NCBI RefSeq assembly: GCF_010894455.1
Contig: NZ_JAAIXY010000001.1
Span: forward strand, 434,001 to 498,000
From: Myxococcus eversor
Lineage (GTDB): Bacteria > Myxococcota > Myxococcia > Myxococcales > Myxococcaceae
Direction: 5' to 3'
Length of the DNA: 64,000 nt
The translations under genes and the position numbers were made by a program. Positions 9,178-17,924 of the stretch are shown piece after piece (position 1 is the first letter of the stretch; the number at the start of each line of letters is the position of its first letter). The notes under the pieces were generated by a model. It was not told the origin of the DNA, searched no databases, and was given only the letters and a program-made list of their open reading frames with translations.

Positions 9178-9224
9178 TCGTTGACGTCAGGTCTCCCGCG
9201 ATGCGCGCGGAGGACTGTCGGTGC

Positions 9225-9971
9225 TCACTTCTCCTTGGAGGCAATCTTCCGCAACGCCTTCTGGTCCCTCACGCAGAGGATGCGGCCGACATTGCCGAGC
9301 ACGCCCTCGCGCTTCATCTCGTTGATGAGCGTGGACACGAACGAGCGCGACGCGCCCACCAGGTCCGCCAGGTCCTGCTGCGTGATTCCGCGCAGGTCCG
9401 TCTCACCGCCGTGGGGGCAGCGCTCACCGTGCGCCTCCACCAGCGTCAGCAGGGTATCCGCCAGCCGCGCGGGCACTTCCTTGAAGGTCAGCCCCAGCAC
9501 GCGCTTGCGCAGGGCACGCACGCGCTCGGCGTAGGCGCGCACCACGTCCACCGCCAGCGCGGGCCGGGCCTCGAGCTGCGCGCGGAAGTCGCGGCCCTCG
9601 ATGCTCCACACCTCGGCCTCGCCCGCGGCGATGGCCATCTCTTCAATCGGCGTCCCCTCGGGGCGGAACAGCTCGCCGAACAGGTCACCCGGGCGGAGGA
9701 TGGACACCACCGAGCGGGTGCCGTTCTTGCCAATGCGCATCAGCCGCACGCGGCCGGACTTGAGCAGATAGACGCGGTCCGTGCTGTCGCCAGGGCGGTA
9801 GATGGTCGAGTTGTGCGGGAAGGACTCGACCTTGAAGTAGCCCTTGAAGTCGATCGCTTCCTGGCCCGGAACCAGCTTGTTCGCGGTGACCATCATCCCG
9901 GAGCTGGTTGCCTGGAGCGGCGCCACGACGTTGGAACCGATGGGGCCGAGGGGGCGATTGAAACCGTGCAT
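9225..9971 (-). CDS. mrpC: CRP/FNR-family developmental regulator MrpC
   Basis: 248 residues from ATG 9971 (MHGFNRPLGPIGSN), the length I recall for Myxococcus MrpC, whose sequence it follows almost residue for residue; a GTG three codons upstream is less likely because the Shine-Dalgarno GGAG sits 8 bases before ATG 9971. A cyclic-nucleotide-binding-like beta roll (about 40-150) is followed by a CRP-type winged helix, ITQQDLADLVGASRSFVSTL. Met26 marks the start of the shorter MrpC2 form described in M. xanthus. MrpC activates fruA and many developmental genes and represses its own promoter. The 5' region carries a sigma-54 promoter, two candidate MrpB sites and a candidate MrpC site. Confidence 0.96.
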   Translation of the reverse strand: MHGFNRPLGPIGSNVVAPLQATSSGMMVTANKLVPGQEAIDFKGYFKVESFPHNSTIYRPGDSTDRVYLLKSGRVRLMRIGKNGTRSVVSILRPGDLFGELFRPEGTPIEEMAIAAGEAEVWSIEGRDFRAQLEARPALAVDVVRAYAERVRALRKRVLGLTFKEVPARLADTLLTLVEAHGERCPHGGETDLRGITQQDLADLVGASRSFVSTLINEMKREGVLGNVGRILCVRDQKALRKIASKEK

Positions 9972-10043
9972 GGCATTCACTCCGTGGAAAGCAATCGGGG
10001 GTAGGACCGGCCGCCTGCTTCAGCGGCAACGGGACTTACCTTT

Positions 10044-10059
10044 TCCAAGGAACGTGCCA
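10044..10059 (-). promoter_or_regulatory. Sigma-54 promoter of mrpC
   Basis: On the minus strand TGGCACG-TTCC-TTGGA matches the -24/-12 consensus TGGCACG-N4-TTGC(A/T), with one change in the -12 element (GG for GC). The expected start of transcription is near 10034, about 60 nt before the mrpC ATG. MrpB is a sigma-54 activator, so promoter and activator agree. Confidence 0.85.
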
Positions 10060-10153
10060 GCCGGGAATGAAGTGCTCCGGAAGGAACACATCCAGGAATG
10101 CCGGGTACTTAGCGCTAGAGGCCCGTAGCACCCACCTGTCTGTGTCCGAAACC

Positions 10154-10170
10154 TGAAACAAAACGTTCAA
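10154..10170. promoter_or_regulatory. Candidate MrpB enhancer site, promoter-proximal
   Basis: TGAAACA-AAA-CGTTCAA is an imperfect copy of the dyad at 10185-10201, spaced exactly 31 bp from it (three helical turns, same face). It lies about 95-110 bp upstream of the -24 element of the mrpC promoter, a normal distance for an enhancer-binding protein. Confidence 0.7.
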
Positions 10171-10184
10171 ACAGTCTGATCATG

Positions 10185-10201
10185 TTGAACGAAACGTTCA
10201 A
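10185..10201. promoter_or_regulatory. Candidate MrpB enhancer site, promoter-distal
   Basis: TTGAACG-AAA-CGTTCAA is a perfect 7-bp inverted repeat. Together with the proximal site it forms a 15-bp near-identical direct repeat (one mismatch, 10157-10171 and 10188-10202). Placement suits cooperative binding of two activator dimers. Confidence 0.75.
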
Positions 10202-10213
10202 AGGGCAGGGCCC

Positions 10214-10233
10214 ATTGTCGCGACCCGGACAAT
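10214..10233. promoter_or_regulatory. Candidate MrpC-binding dyad at mrpB-mrpC junction
   Basis: ATTGTC-N8-GACAAT is a perfect 6-bp inverted repeat with CRP-like spacing and contains TGTC-N8-GACA, which fits the TGTY-N8-RACA pattern I recall for MrpC. It lies immediately after the mrpB stop codon and about 190 bp upstream of the expected mrpC start site, consistent with autoregulation. Confidence 0.6.
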
Positions 10234-10235
10234 GT

Positions 10236-11687
<1,452 letters not shown>

Positions 11688-11700
11688 CATGGCTTCCTTC

Positions 11701-12675
11701 TCAGGTGGCGAATGTGAGCGTGAAGACCATTCCGGGCTCGGCGCTGCCTTCGGCGGCGACGTCCCCTCCTTGTCCCATCATCACCCGCCGCAGCGCCGCG
11801 AGTGACAGCCCCGCGCCGCGCGCCAGCCTCGAGCCGAAGGGCTCGAAGAGGGTGCCGTTCTCTTCCGGAGGAAGGGCGGCGGCCGGGTCCTTGAGTACCA
11901 TCAGCACGCGGCCCGGCGAGCCCCGGCGGAGGGTCACCTCCACCGGACTGTCCTCGGGCCGACCCATGGCCACGTTGAGCAACACCTGGGCGAGCACGGG
12001 GCGCAGCCGGTTGGGGTCCACGCGCACGCGCGGCAGCTCGGCCTCCTCGTCCACGCGCACCTCGATTCGCCGCTCGGCCAGTTCCGGCGCCACCATGCCC
12101 GTGGCCTCCTGAATCACCGAGCGCAGCACGTGCGCGTCGATGTTGGGCGTGGTGTCGCGGCCGTACTCGGACAGGAGCCACAACATGCGCTCCATGGTGC
12201 GAATCTCGCGGTTGGCGATGGTCAGCCGCCGCCTGTCCCGGTCTGACAGGCCGGTGTTCCGGGCCAGCGTCTGCACCGCCATCTTCACGGAGGACAGGGG
12301 GTTGCGAATCTCGTGGCTGAGCGAGCTGGACAGCCGGGAAATCTGTACCGGAGGGGCGCCTTCCAGGAGGACGTTGAGGTTCTGGACGCAGGCGCTGGCC
12401 TCGCCCTCGTCCATGCCGAGCGCCAGTCGCAGCGGTGTGGCGTCCTCGCTCCCCAGCTCCGAGGAGATGAACTCCACGGCGCGGCGGTCCTCGCGAGCCC
12501 GTGCGTCCAGCTCACGGGCCCGCTCGGGGGAGATGCCAAGGGCCAGGTGGAGAGGTCTGTCGAGCAGCTCCTCCGCGGGGCGGTGGAGCACGGCGGCGCA
12601 GTCTCCCTGCGCGCGGGTCACCCGCAGGCCAGGAGACCAGGCGAGCAATGCGGCTTGCAGGAGATGGGCGTTCAT
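11701..12675 (-). CDS. mrpA: Cytoplasmic histidine kinase/phosphatase MrpA
   Basis: 324 residues, no membrane segments. An N-terminal PAS-like region (about 15-105) leads to the H-box SLSHEIRNPLSSV with His121, then a HATPase domain whose N-box region (AQVLLNVAMG) and ATP-lid motifs (LFEPFGSRLARGAGLSL) are degenerate compared with standard kinases. In M. xanthus, MrpA pairs with MrpB and is thought to act mainly as a phosphatase; the weak ATP-binding motifs are compatible with that. First gene of the mrpAB operon; its ATG is only 45 bp from the start of the divergent transporter/spermidine-synthase gene, so their promoters must overlap. Confidence 0.92.
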   Translation of the reverse strand: MNAHLLQAALLAWSPGLRVTRAQGDCAAVLHRPAEELLDRPLHLALGISPERARELDARAREDRRAVEFISSELGSEDATPLRLALGMDEGEASACVQNLNVLLEGAPPVQISRLSSSLSHEIRNPLSSVKMAVQTLARNTGLSDRDRRRLTIANREIRTMERMLWLLSEYGRDTTPNIDAHVLRSVIQEATGMVAPELAERRIEVRVDEEAELPRVRVDPNRLRPVLAQVLLNVAMGRPEDSPVEVTLRRGSPGRVLMVLKDPAAALPPEENGTLFEPFGSRLARGAGLSLAALRRVMMGQGGDVAAEGSAEPGMVFTLTFAT

Positions 12676-12720
12676 TGGTGGGTCCCGAACATAACGAGTA
12701 AGGTTCCGCGCTGTCCCCTT

Positions 12721-15591
12721 ATGTCCCTCATCGCGCGTTTCCCGAAGAACCTTGTGTCCGTCCTCCTCTTCCTTTCAGGAGGTACGGCGCTGGTCTACGA
12801 GTTGGTTTGGTCCAAGTATCTCGGGAACGTCCTGGGCAACAGTGGTCAGGCGCATGCCGTGGTGCTCGCCACCTTCATGGGCGGCCTGGCGCTCGGCGCA
12901 TCTGTCTTCGGGCGGACAGCGGACCGGGTGAAGAGCCCGTTGGCCTTGTACGGCCTGCTGGAGCTGGGCGTGGCGCTGTACGCGCTGGCCTTCCCGTACG
13001 TCCTGGACGCCCTGGGGGCCCTGTGGCTGGCGGTGGCGCCTGGCGTGCCGGACGGGTGGCGCGTGGGGCCCCGGCTCCTGGTGGCCGCGGTGTCGCTGGT
13101 GGTGCCCACGCTCTTGATGGGCGGCACGCTGCCGGCGCTGGTGCGGCACTTCGCGGACAGCCTGTCCGGAGTGCAACGGGAGCTGGCGCGGCTGTATGCC
13201 GTCAACAGCCTGGGCGCGGCGCTGGGCGTCTTCATCGCGGGCACGAAGCTGGTTCCGGTGCTGGGGCTGTCGGCCTCGGCGAAGCTGGCGGCGGGGCTGA
13301 ACCTGCTCCTGGCGGTGGCGGCGCTCCTGCTCGCGCGCAGGCATCCTCCCGCGTTGGCGCCAGGGCAGGCCGCGCCGGTGTCGGAGAGCGCGGCGAACCT
13401 GGCCTATCCCCGGGTGGCGGTGCGCGCGGCGCTGGTGGGCGTGGCGCTGTCGGGCTTCACGTCCATGCTGTACCAGGTGACCTGGATTCGCCTCCTGTCC
13501 ATCGTCCTGGGCGCGTCCACGTACGCCTTCACGCTCATCCTCACCGCGTTCATCCTGGGCATCGGCCTGGGCAGCTTCTGGCTGATGACGCGCGCGCGGA
13601 AGTCAGACTCGCTGAAGCTGTACGCGCAGATGCAGGTGGCGCTGGTGGCCAGCCTCTGCGTGGCCCTGCCGCTCTACGTGCGGCTGCCGCACCTGTTCCG
13701 CTCGGCGCAGTGGATGATGACGCGCTCGGTGGACACCTGGCCTTTGTTCCAGTTGTTGACGTTTGGCTTCTGCTGCCTCGTCCTGCTGGTGCCCACCTTC
13801 TTCATGGGCGCGGCCTTCCCGGCGGCGGCGCGCGTGGCCACGGCGAAGGTGTCCGAAGTCGGACGGGAGCTGGGTGGCGTCTATCTCTGGAACACGGTGG
13901 GCACGATTACGGGCTCCGCACTGGGCGGGCTGGTGCTGATGCCGTGGTGGGGCATGGAGGGCAACTTCGTGGCGGGCGTGGTGGCGAACCTCGCCGCCGC
14001 CGCGCTGGCCTTCCACGCGCTGCCGAACCGTCCCTCGAGCCCCGTGCGCGCGCTGTGGCCGGTGGGCGCCGCGGCCCTGCTGGCGGCGGTGGTTCTCGGA
14101 GGGATGAGCGGCTGGTCCGTCCGGCTGTCGGGCATCGCCTCCATCCGCTCCCACCAGAAGCCGCCGGAGAGCTACGCGAAGCTGGTGGAGGAGACGGAGA
14201 AGAACATCCACCCCGTCTTCTACCGGGACGACACCTTCGCCACGGTGATGGTGGCCGACTACCCGGCGGACCACCTGCGCTTCATGAAGCTCAACGGGAA
14301 GATTGACGCCTCCAACGGCAGCGACGTGGAGACGCAGGTGATTGCGGGTCACCTGGGCGCGCTGCTGCATCCGCGCGAGCCGAAGAACGTGCTCCTCGTC
14401 GGCGCGGGCGCTGCGATTACAGCGGGCAGCGTGCTGGCACATCCGGTGGAGCGCCTGGACATGGTGGAGATTGCGCCAGCGGTCATCGACGCGGCGCGCC
14501 TGTTCAAGGATGACAACCGCAACGCGGTGGACGACCCCCGGACGCGCGTGCACATCGACGACGCGAAGACGTTCATGGCGCTGGCCGACCGCAAGTACGA
14601 CCTGGTGGTGAGCGTGCCCTCCAATCCGTGGGTGGCGGGCGTGTCCGGCCTCTTCACGCGGGACTTCTTCCAGACGGTGGACCGGCACCTCGCGGACGAC
14701 GGCGTGCTGGTGCAGTGGATCCACACCTACGAGAGCAACGACGAGCTCATCCGGCTGGTGGTGCGCACGCTGCGCGACACCTTCCCGCATGCGACGACGT
14801 GGCTGGGGCCGCATGACCTGGTGCTGGTGGCCAGTCGCAAGCCGCTGGCCTTCGACGCTCAGCGCCTGGCCCAGCGGATGGCGGTGCCGGACGTGCGCGC
14901 GGACATGGCGCGCGTGGGCCTGACGGATGTCTTCGCGCTCCTGTCCAAGCAGGTGCACAGCGAGGACGGGCAGCTCGCCTTCGCGGGCCCGGGCCCCATC
15001 AACACGGACGACCACAACCTGCTGGAGTACGCGTCCCCCATCGCCTTCTTCGTGGCGAACATCGACGTGCGCGTGAAGGACGAGCGGCGCTCTCCGGAAG
15101 GGGGCTCGCGCCTGTTCCTGGAGGACTACCTGCGCCAGCACCCACCCACGGCGGAGGAGGCCGCGCGGCTGTACCGGAACATGGAGCGCTACCACGCGGC
15201 GAATGATCCACTGGTGCGCGGCGTGGCCACGCTGTGGCGCTCGGTGGACCCGGACAACCGCGAGGCGACGGTGGCGCTGGGCAAGGCCGCCCTGGCCCAG
15301 AAGGATTTGACGCTGGCCGCGCAGCTGCTGGAGCCGGAGGTGGCCAAGGGTGGGCGGGAGCCAGGGCTGATCGCTGCCTACCTGAAGCTCGTCGCCGAGC
15401 GTGCCTGGGCGACGCGGACGGTGTGGACCCCGGTGGATGCCGTCCCTGCCCTGGCCCTGGGCCGGCAGGTGGCCGCCGAGTTCCCGGCCGACGCGGAACT
15501 CGCACGGGCCGTGCGCAACCTGTGCGATGCTCTCCCTGCCTCGGCGTGTGCCCCTCCGAAAAGCCCCGTCGCAGCCCCGGTTGGCCCCTAA
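12721..15591 (+). CDS. Fused membrane transporter/spermidine-synthase-like protein
   Basis: 956 residues. The first ~470 form about 14 membrane segments in two similar halves (FLSGGTALVYELVWSKYLGN at the start, SGFTSMLYQVTWIRLLSIVLG in the second). Residues about 500-780 form a cytoplasmic Rossmann domain like spermidine synthase, with the nucleotide loop VLLVGAGAAITAGSVLAH, the acidic end MVEIAP and an SVPSNPWVAG catalytic-region equivalent. The last ~150 residues look like helical TPR-type repeats. Such fusions are common in myxobacteria; their substrate is unknown and polyamine synthesis has not been shown. Divergent from mrpA by 45 bp. Confidence 0.8.
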   Translation: MSLIARFPKNLVSVLLFLSGGTALVYELVWSKYLGNVLGNSGQAHAVVLATFMGGLALGASVFGRTADRVKSPLALYGLLELGVALYALAFPYVLDALGALWLAVAPGVPDGWRVGPRLLVAAVSLVVPTLLMGGTLPALVRHFADSLSGVQRELARLYAVNSLGAALGVFIAGTKLVPVLGLSASAKLAAGLNLLLAVAALLLARRHPPALAPGQAAPVSESAANLAYPRVAVRAALVGVALSGFTSMLYQVTWIRLLSIVLGASTYAFTLILTAFILGIGLGSFWLMTRARKSDSLKLYAQMQVALVASLCVALPLYVRLPHLFRSAQWMMTRSVDTWPLFQLLTFGFCCLVLLVPTFFMGAAFPAAARVATAKVSEVGRELGGVYLWNTVGTITGSALGGLVLMPWWGMEGNFVAGVVANLAAAALAFHALPNRPSSPVRALWPVGAAALLAAVVLGGMSGWSVRLSGIASIRSHQKPPESYAKLVEETEKNIHPVFYRDDTFATVMVADYPADHLRFMKLNGKIDASNGSDVETQVIAGHLGALLHPREPKNVLLVGAGAAITAGSVLAHPVERLDMVEIAPAVIDAARLFKDDNRNAVDDPRTRVHIDDAKTFMALADRKYDLVVSVPSNPWVAGVSGLFTRDFFQTVDRHLADDGVLVQWIHTYESNDELIRLVVRTLRDTFPHATTWLGPHDLVLVASRKPLAFDAQRLAQRMAVPDVRADMARVGLTDVFALLSKQVHSEDGQLAFAGPGPINTDDHNLLEYASPIAFFVANIDVRVKDERRSPEGGSRLFLEDYLRQHPPTAEEAARLYRNMERYHAANDPLVRGVATLWRSVDPDNREATVALGKAALAQKDLTLAAQLLEPEVAKGGREPGLIAAYLKLVAERAWATRTVWTPVDAVPALALGRQVAAEFPADAELARAVRNLCDALPASACAPPKSPVAAPVGP

Positions 15592-15756
15592 GCGGGCATC
15601 CAAACCGTGAGAAAAAGGCCTATCCGCCGGGAATTACAGGGGATTAGCCCCATCCTCCCGATGACGGATGGAGGTGCAGGTGGGATCTCCCGTACTGTGC
15701 TTTTCAACCCCGAGTAACAGGGTGTCTTTCCCGTTCTGAACCCCCAGGAGACTTCC

Positions 15757-16014
15757 ATGAAGGCGATCTCGAAGAAGAACCAGCTCCGCAAGGCTCGTGG
15801 TCAGGGCATGACCGAGTACATCATCATCGTTGCCCTCATCGCGATCGCCGCCATCGGCGTCGTGACGCTGTTCGGCGACAACATTCGCAAGCTGTTCGGC
15901 GCCTCCGCGGCGGCCCTGGCGGGTAACTCCAACGTCGCCAACGACGGCCAGAGCTCCAACGTCGCCCTGAACAAGAAGACCATGAAGAGCTTCGGCGAGA
16001 ACAACGCCTACTAA
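15757..16014 (+). CDS. Flp-type (class IVb) pilin
   Basis: 85 residues. A short positively charged leader ends in RG|QGMTEY: cleavage after Gly leaves Glu at +5 and Tyr at +6, the Flp prepilin signature, followed by the hydrophobic stalk IIIVALIAIAAIGVVTLFG. The C-terminal half is small and rich in Ala, Ser and Asn. A prepilin peptidase such as TadV/PilD would process it. No tad assembly genes are in the window, so the pilin is either an orphan or served by a distant locus. The start is preceded by CAGGAGACTTCC. It stands alone between the mrp-linked transporter and the cupin gene, with its own 165-bp upstream region. Confidence 0.88.
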   Translation: MKAISKKNQLRKARGQGMTEYIIIVALIAIAAIGVVTLFGDNIRKLFGASAAALAGNSNVANDGQSSNVALNKKTMKSFGENNAY

Positions 16015-16094
16015 GCTTTCATGTCTCGGAGGCGTCGCCTCTCGGCGGTGCCTCTGCTCACGTGGCGGGAGTCCTCTTCACCGAGGACCCCGCC

Positions 16095-17060
16095 ATGTTT
16101 CTTTGTGCGCTCGTGCTCGGTCGCTGTGCAGGTGGCCGGAGACGGGCCGACGTCCAGGATGCCTCCTTGCGTGACTCCACCTCCGCGGACTCTGCAGTGC
16201 TGCGTCGCCGGGTGGTGCTGTACCGGACGCTGTCGCTGGTGCTGACGGTGTTCCTGCTGGCGGTGTTGTTCGCCGTGAAGCGCGCGATGACGGTGCCCGA
16301 GGACCCGGAGGTGGAGGTCTTCGACGTGCCCGCCGTCTTCGAGGCGCTGGCGAAGAAGAACCCCGACGCCGCGGATGTCTCCGACACCTTCTTCTTCTCG
16401 GACACCGCCACGGTGCACCTGCACGTCATGGGGCGAGGGCAGGCGTGTCCGCTGCACATCCACCGTCGCACGCACGAGGCGACCGTCATCGTCGCGGGGC
16501 AGGCGGAGGTGCATCAAATCTGGGGGCGGGATGGCGTGCTGGCGGAGCGGCGCGGGACGCATCATCCCGGCGCGCTGATTGCCTCCGAGCCCTTCACCGG
16601 CCACGCGTGGTTCAACCGCGCCGAGGACCAGATGCTGGGCAACCTCGTGTTCGCGACCCCGCGCTTCGACGGCAACCTGTACGTCGAGCCGACGGATGCG
16701 CGACTGATGCAAGGGCCGGAGCCGTTCACCTACGCGCCCACCCGCGCGCTGGTGCTGCTGGCCGAGCAGGCCGGTGGCGTGGCGGTGGAGACGTTGCCGG
16801 CGCTGGAGGGGAAGATGTCGAGCGTGGTGCTCGCCAAGGGAGAGCACGTCCTGAAGGCCACGCGTGCGGAGCCCGTCATCGCCTATGTCGCGGAGGGGGC
16901 GGGCTCGCTGACGGCGGCGGAGGAGCGGCCGGTGAAGCCGGGCCAGCTCTGGGTGCTGCGGCGCGACGCGACGGTGCGCGTGGCCGAGGGGGCCTCGCTG
17001 ATGCTGTATGTCTTCCGTCCTCCGGTGGACGCTCCGCCCGACGTGGCGCGAGGCGAGTGA
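16095..17060 (+). CDS. Membrane-anchored cupin-domain protein
   Basis: 321 residues from ATG 16095, which has GAGG eight bases upstream (an in-frame GTG lies at 16062). A single membrane helix (about residues 42-58, TLSLVLTVFLLAVLFAV) follows a basic N-terminus, so the rest is outside the cytoplasm. The first beta-barrel has the cupin metal motif CPLHIHRRTHEATVIVAGQA (His/His/Glu), and a second cupin-like half lacking the His residues occupies about 215-305. Enzyme or sensor is not decidable. No partner is obvious; the Flp pilin gene lies 80 bp upstream on the same strand. Confidence 0.72.
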   Translation: MFLCALVLGRCAGGRRRADVQDASLRDSTSADSAVLRRRVVLYRTLSLVLTVFLLAVLFAVKRAMTVPEDPEVEVFDVPAVFEALAKKNPDAADVSDTFFFSDTATVHLHVMGRGQACPLHIHRRTHEATVIVAGQAEVHQIWGRDGVLAERRGTHHPGALIASEPFTGHAWFNRAEDQMLGNLVFATPRFDGNLYVEPTDARLMQGPEPFTYAPTRALVLLAEQAGGVAVETLPALEGKMSSVVLAKGEHVLKATRAEPVIAYVAEGAGSLTAAEERPVKPGQLWVLRRDATVRVAEGASLMLYVFRPPVDAPPDVARGE

Positions 17061-17098
17061 GCCCGTGACAGGCTGCCCGCTCGCGACGCGGTGAGGGG

Positions 17099-17129
17099 TT
17101 GACCCTCACGCGACGTGAGGCCTTAGACA
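17099..17129 (+). promoter_or_regulatory. MerR-type promoter with central operator dyad
   Basis: TTGACC (-35) and TAGACA (-10) are 19 bp apart, longer than the usual 17, and the spacer holds a perfect dyad CCTCACG-CGA-CGTGAGG (17104-17120). This is the standard layout of a promoter that a MerR dimer untwists. The ATG of the MerR-type gene lies 22 bp downstream, indicating autoregulation. Confidence 0.85.
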
Positions 17130-17150
17130 TCTCATCCGAGGTGAAGAGAG

Positions 17151-17918
17151 ATGGCTCTGACGGTCAGCCAGGTGGCCCGATTGGCGAAGGTCAGCGTTCG
17201 GGCGCTGCATCACTACGACGAGCTCGGCCTGCTGTGTCCTTCAGGGCGCAGCGAGGCGGGGTACCGGCTGTACACCCAGGCGGACCTGGAGCGGCTGCAG
17301 CAGGTGCTCTTCTTCCGGGAGCTGGCTTTCCCGCTGGAGGAGATTCGCCGCATCCTGACGGACTCTCGCTTCGACCTTCGCGCGGCCTTGCTCATGCAGC
17401 GGCAGTTGCTGACCGAGCGGGCCTCGCGGCTGGACGCACTCCGCCACGCCGTGGACGCGGCGTTGGACGCACTGGACCAGGGGACGACGATGGACCGCGA
17501 GAAGATGTTCGAGGCGTTTGGGGACTTCGACCCTTCGAAGTACGAGGCCGAGGTGAAGGAGCGCTGGGGCGACACGGAGGCCTACAAGGAGTCGGCCCGA
17601 CGGACCTCGCGCTACAAGAAGGAGGACTGGAGCACGCTCAAGGCGGAAGGGGACCAGCTCATGAAGGCGCTCGGGGAGCACCTGGGTGCCGGACATGCGC
17701 CGACGGAGCCCAAGGTGCTGGCGCTCGCGGAGGCGCATCGCCAGTACATCTCGAAGTGGTTCTACCCGTGCTCGTACGTCATCCACCGGGGGCTCGGGGA
17801 GATGTACGTGAGTGACTCGCGCTTCACGGAGAACATCGACAGCGTGAAGCCCGGGCTCTCGCGGTACCTGCGCGACGCCTTCGTGGCGAACGCGGAACGA
17901 CACGGCGCGGAGTCGTGA
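17151..17918 (+). CDS. MerR-family regulator with TipAS drug-binding domain
   Basis: 255 residues. N-terminal MerR winged helix (VSQVARLAKVSVRALHHYDE...GYRLYTQADLERLQ), dimerisation helix to about residue 115, then a TipAS-type domain (MFEAFGDFDPSKYEAEVKER ... HRQYISKWFYPCSYVIHRGL), which in TipAL binds thiopeptides and other multidrug ligands and turns the regulator on. Length is that of full TipAL-type proteins. The promoter has a 19-bp spacer with a dyad, so it probably activates itself when ligand is bound. No drug exporter is adjacent; the downstream gene converges 7 bp away, so targets must be elsewhere. A role in sensing antibiotics is inferred from the family. Confidence 0.9.
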   Translation: MALTVSQVARLAKVSVRALHHYDELGLLCPSGRSEAGYRLYTQADLERLQQVLFFRELAFPLEEIRRILTDSRFDLRAALLMQRQLLTERASRLDALRHAVDAALDALDQGTTMDREKMFEAFGDFDPSKYEAEVKERWGDTEAYKESARRTSRYKKEDWSTLKAEGDQLMKALGEHLGAGHAPTEPKVLALAEAHRQYISKWFYPCSYVIHRGLGEMYVSDSRFTENIDSVKPGLSRYLRDAFVANAERHGAES

Positions 17919-17924
17919 GGTCCG

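Noticed and set aside
10144..10160. Possible MrpC half-sites around TGTCCGAAACCTGAAACA
   Set aside because: The right half is GAAA rather than RACA at the required spacing; the dyad at 10214-10233 fits far better.
13603..15603. 666-codon frame antisense to the transporter/spermidine-synthase fusion
   Set aside because: Composition (Arg, His, Gln-rich without domains) is that of a shadow frame; the + strand frame has clear membrane segments and a Rossmann motif.
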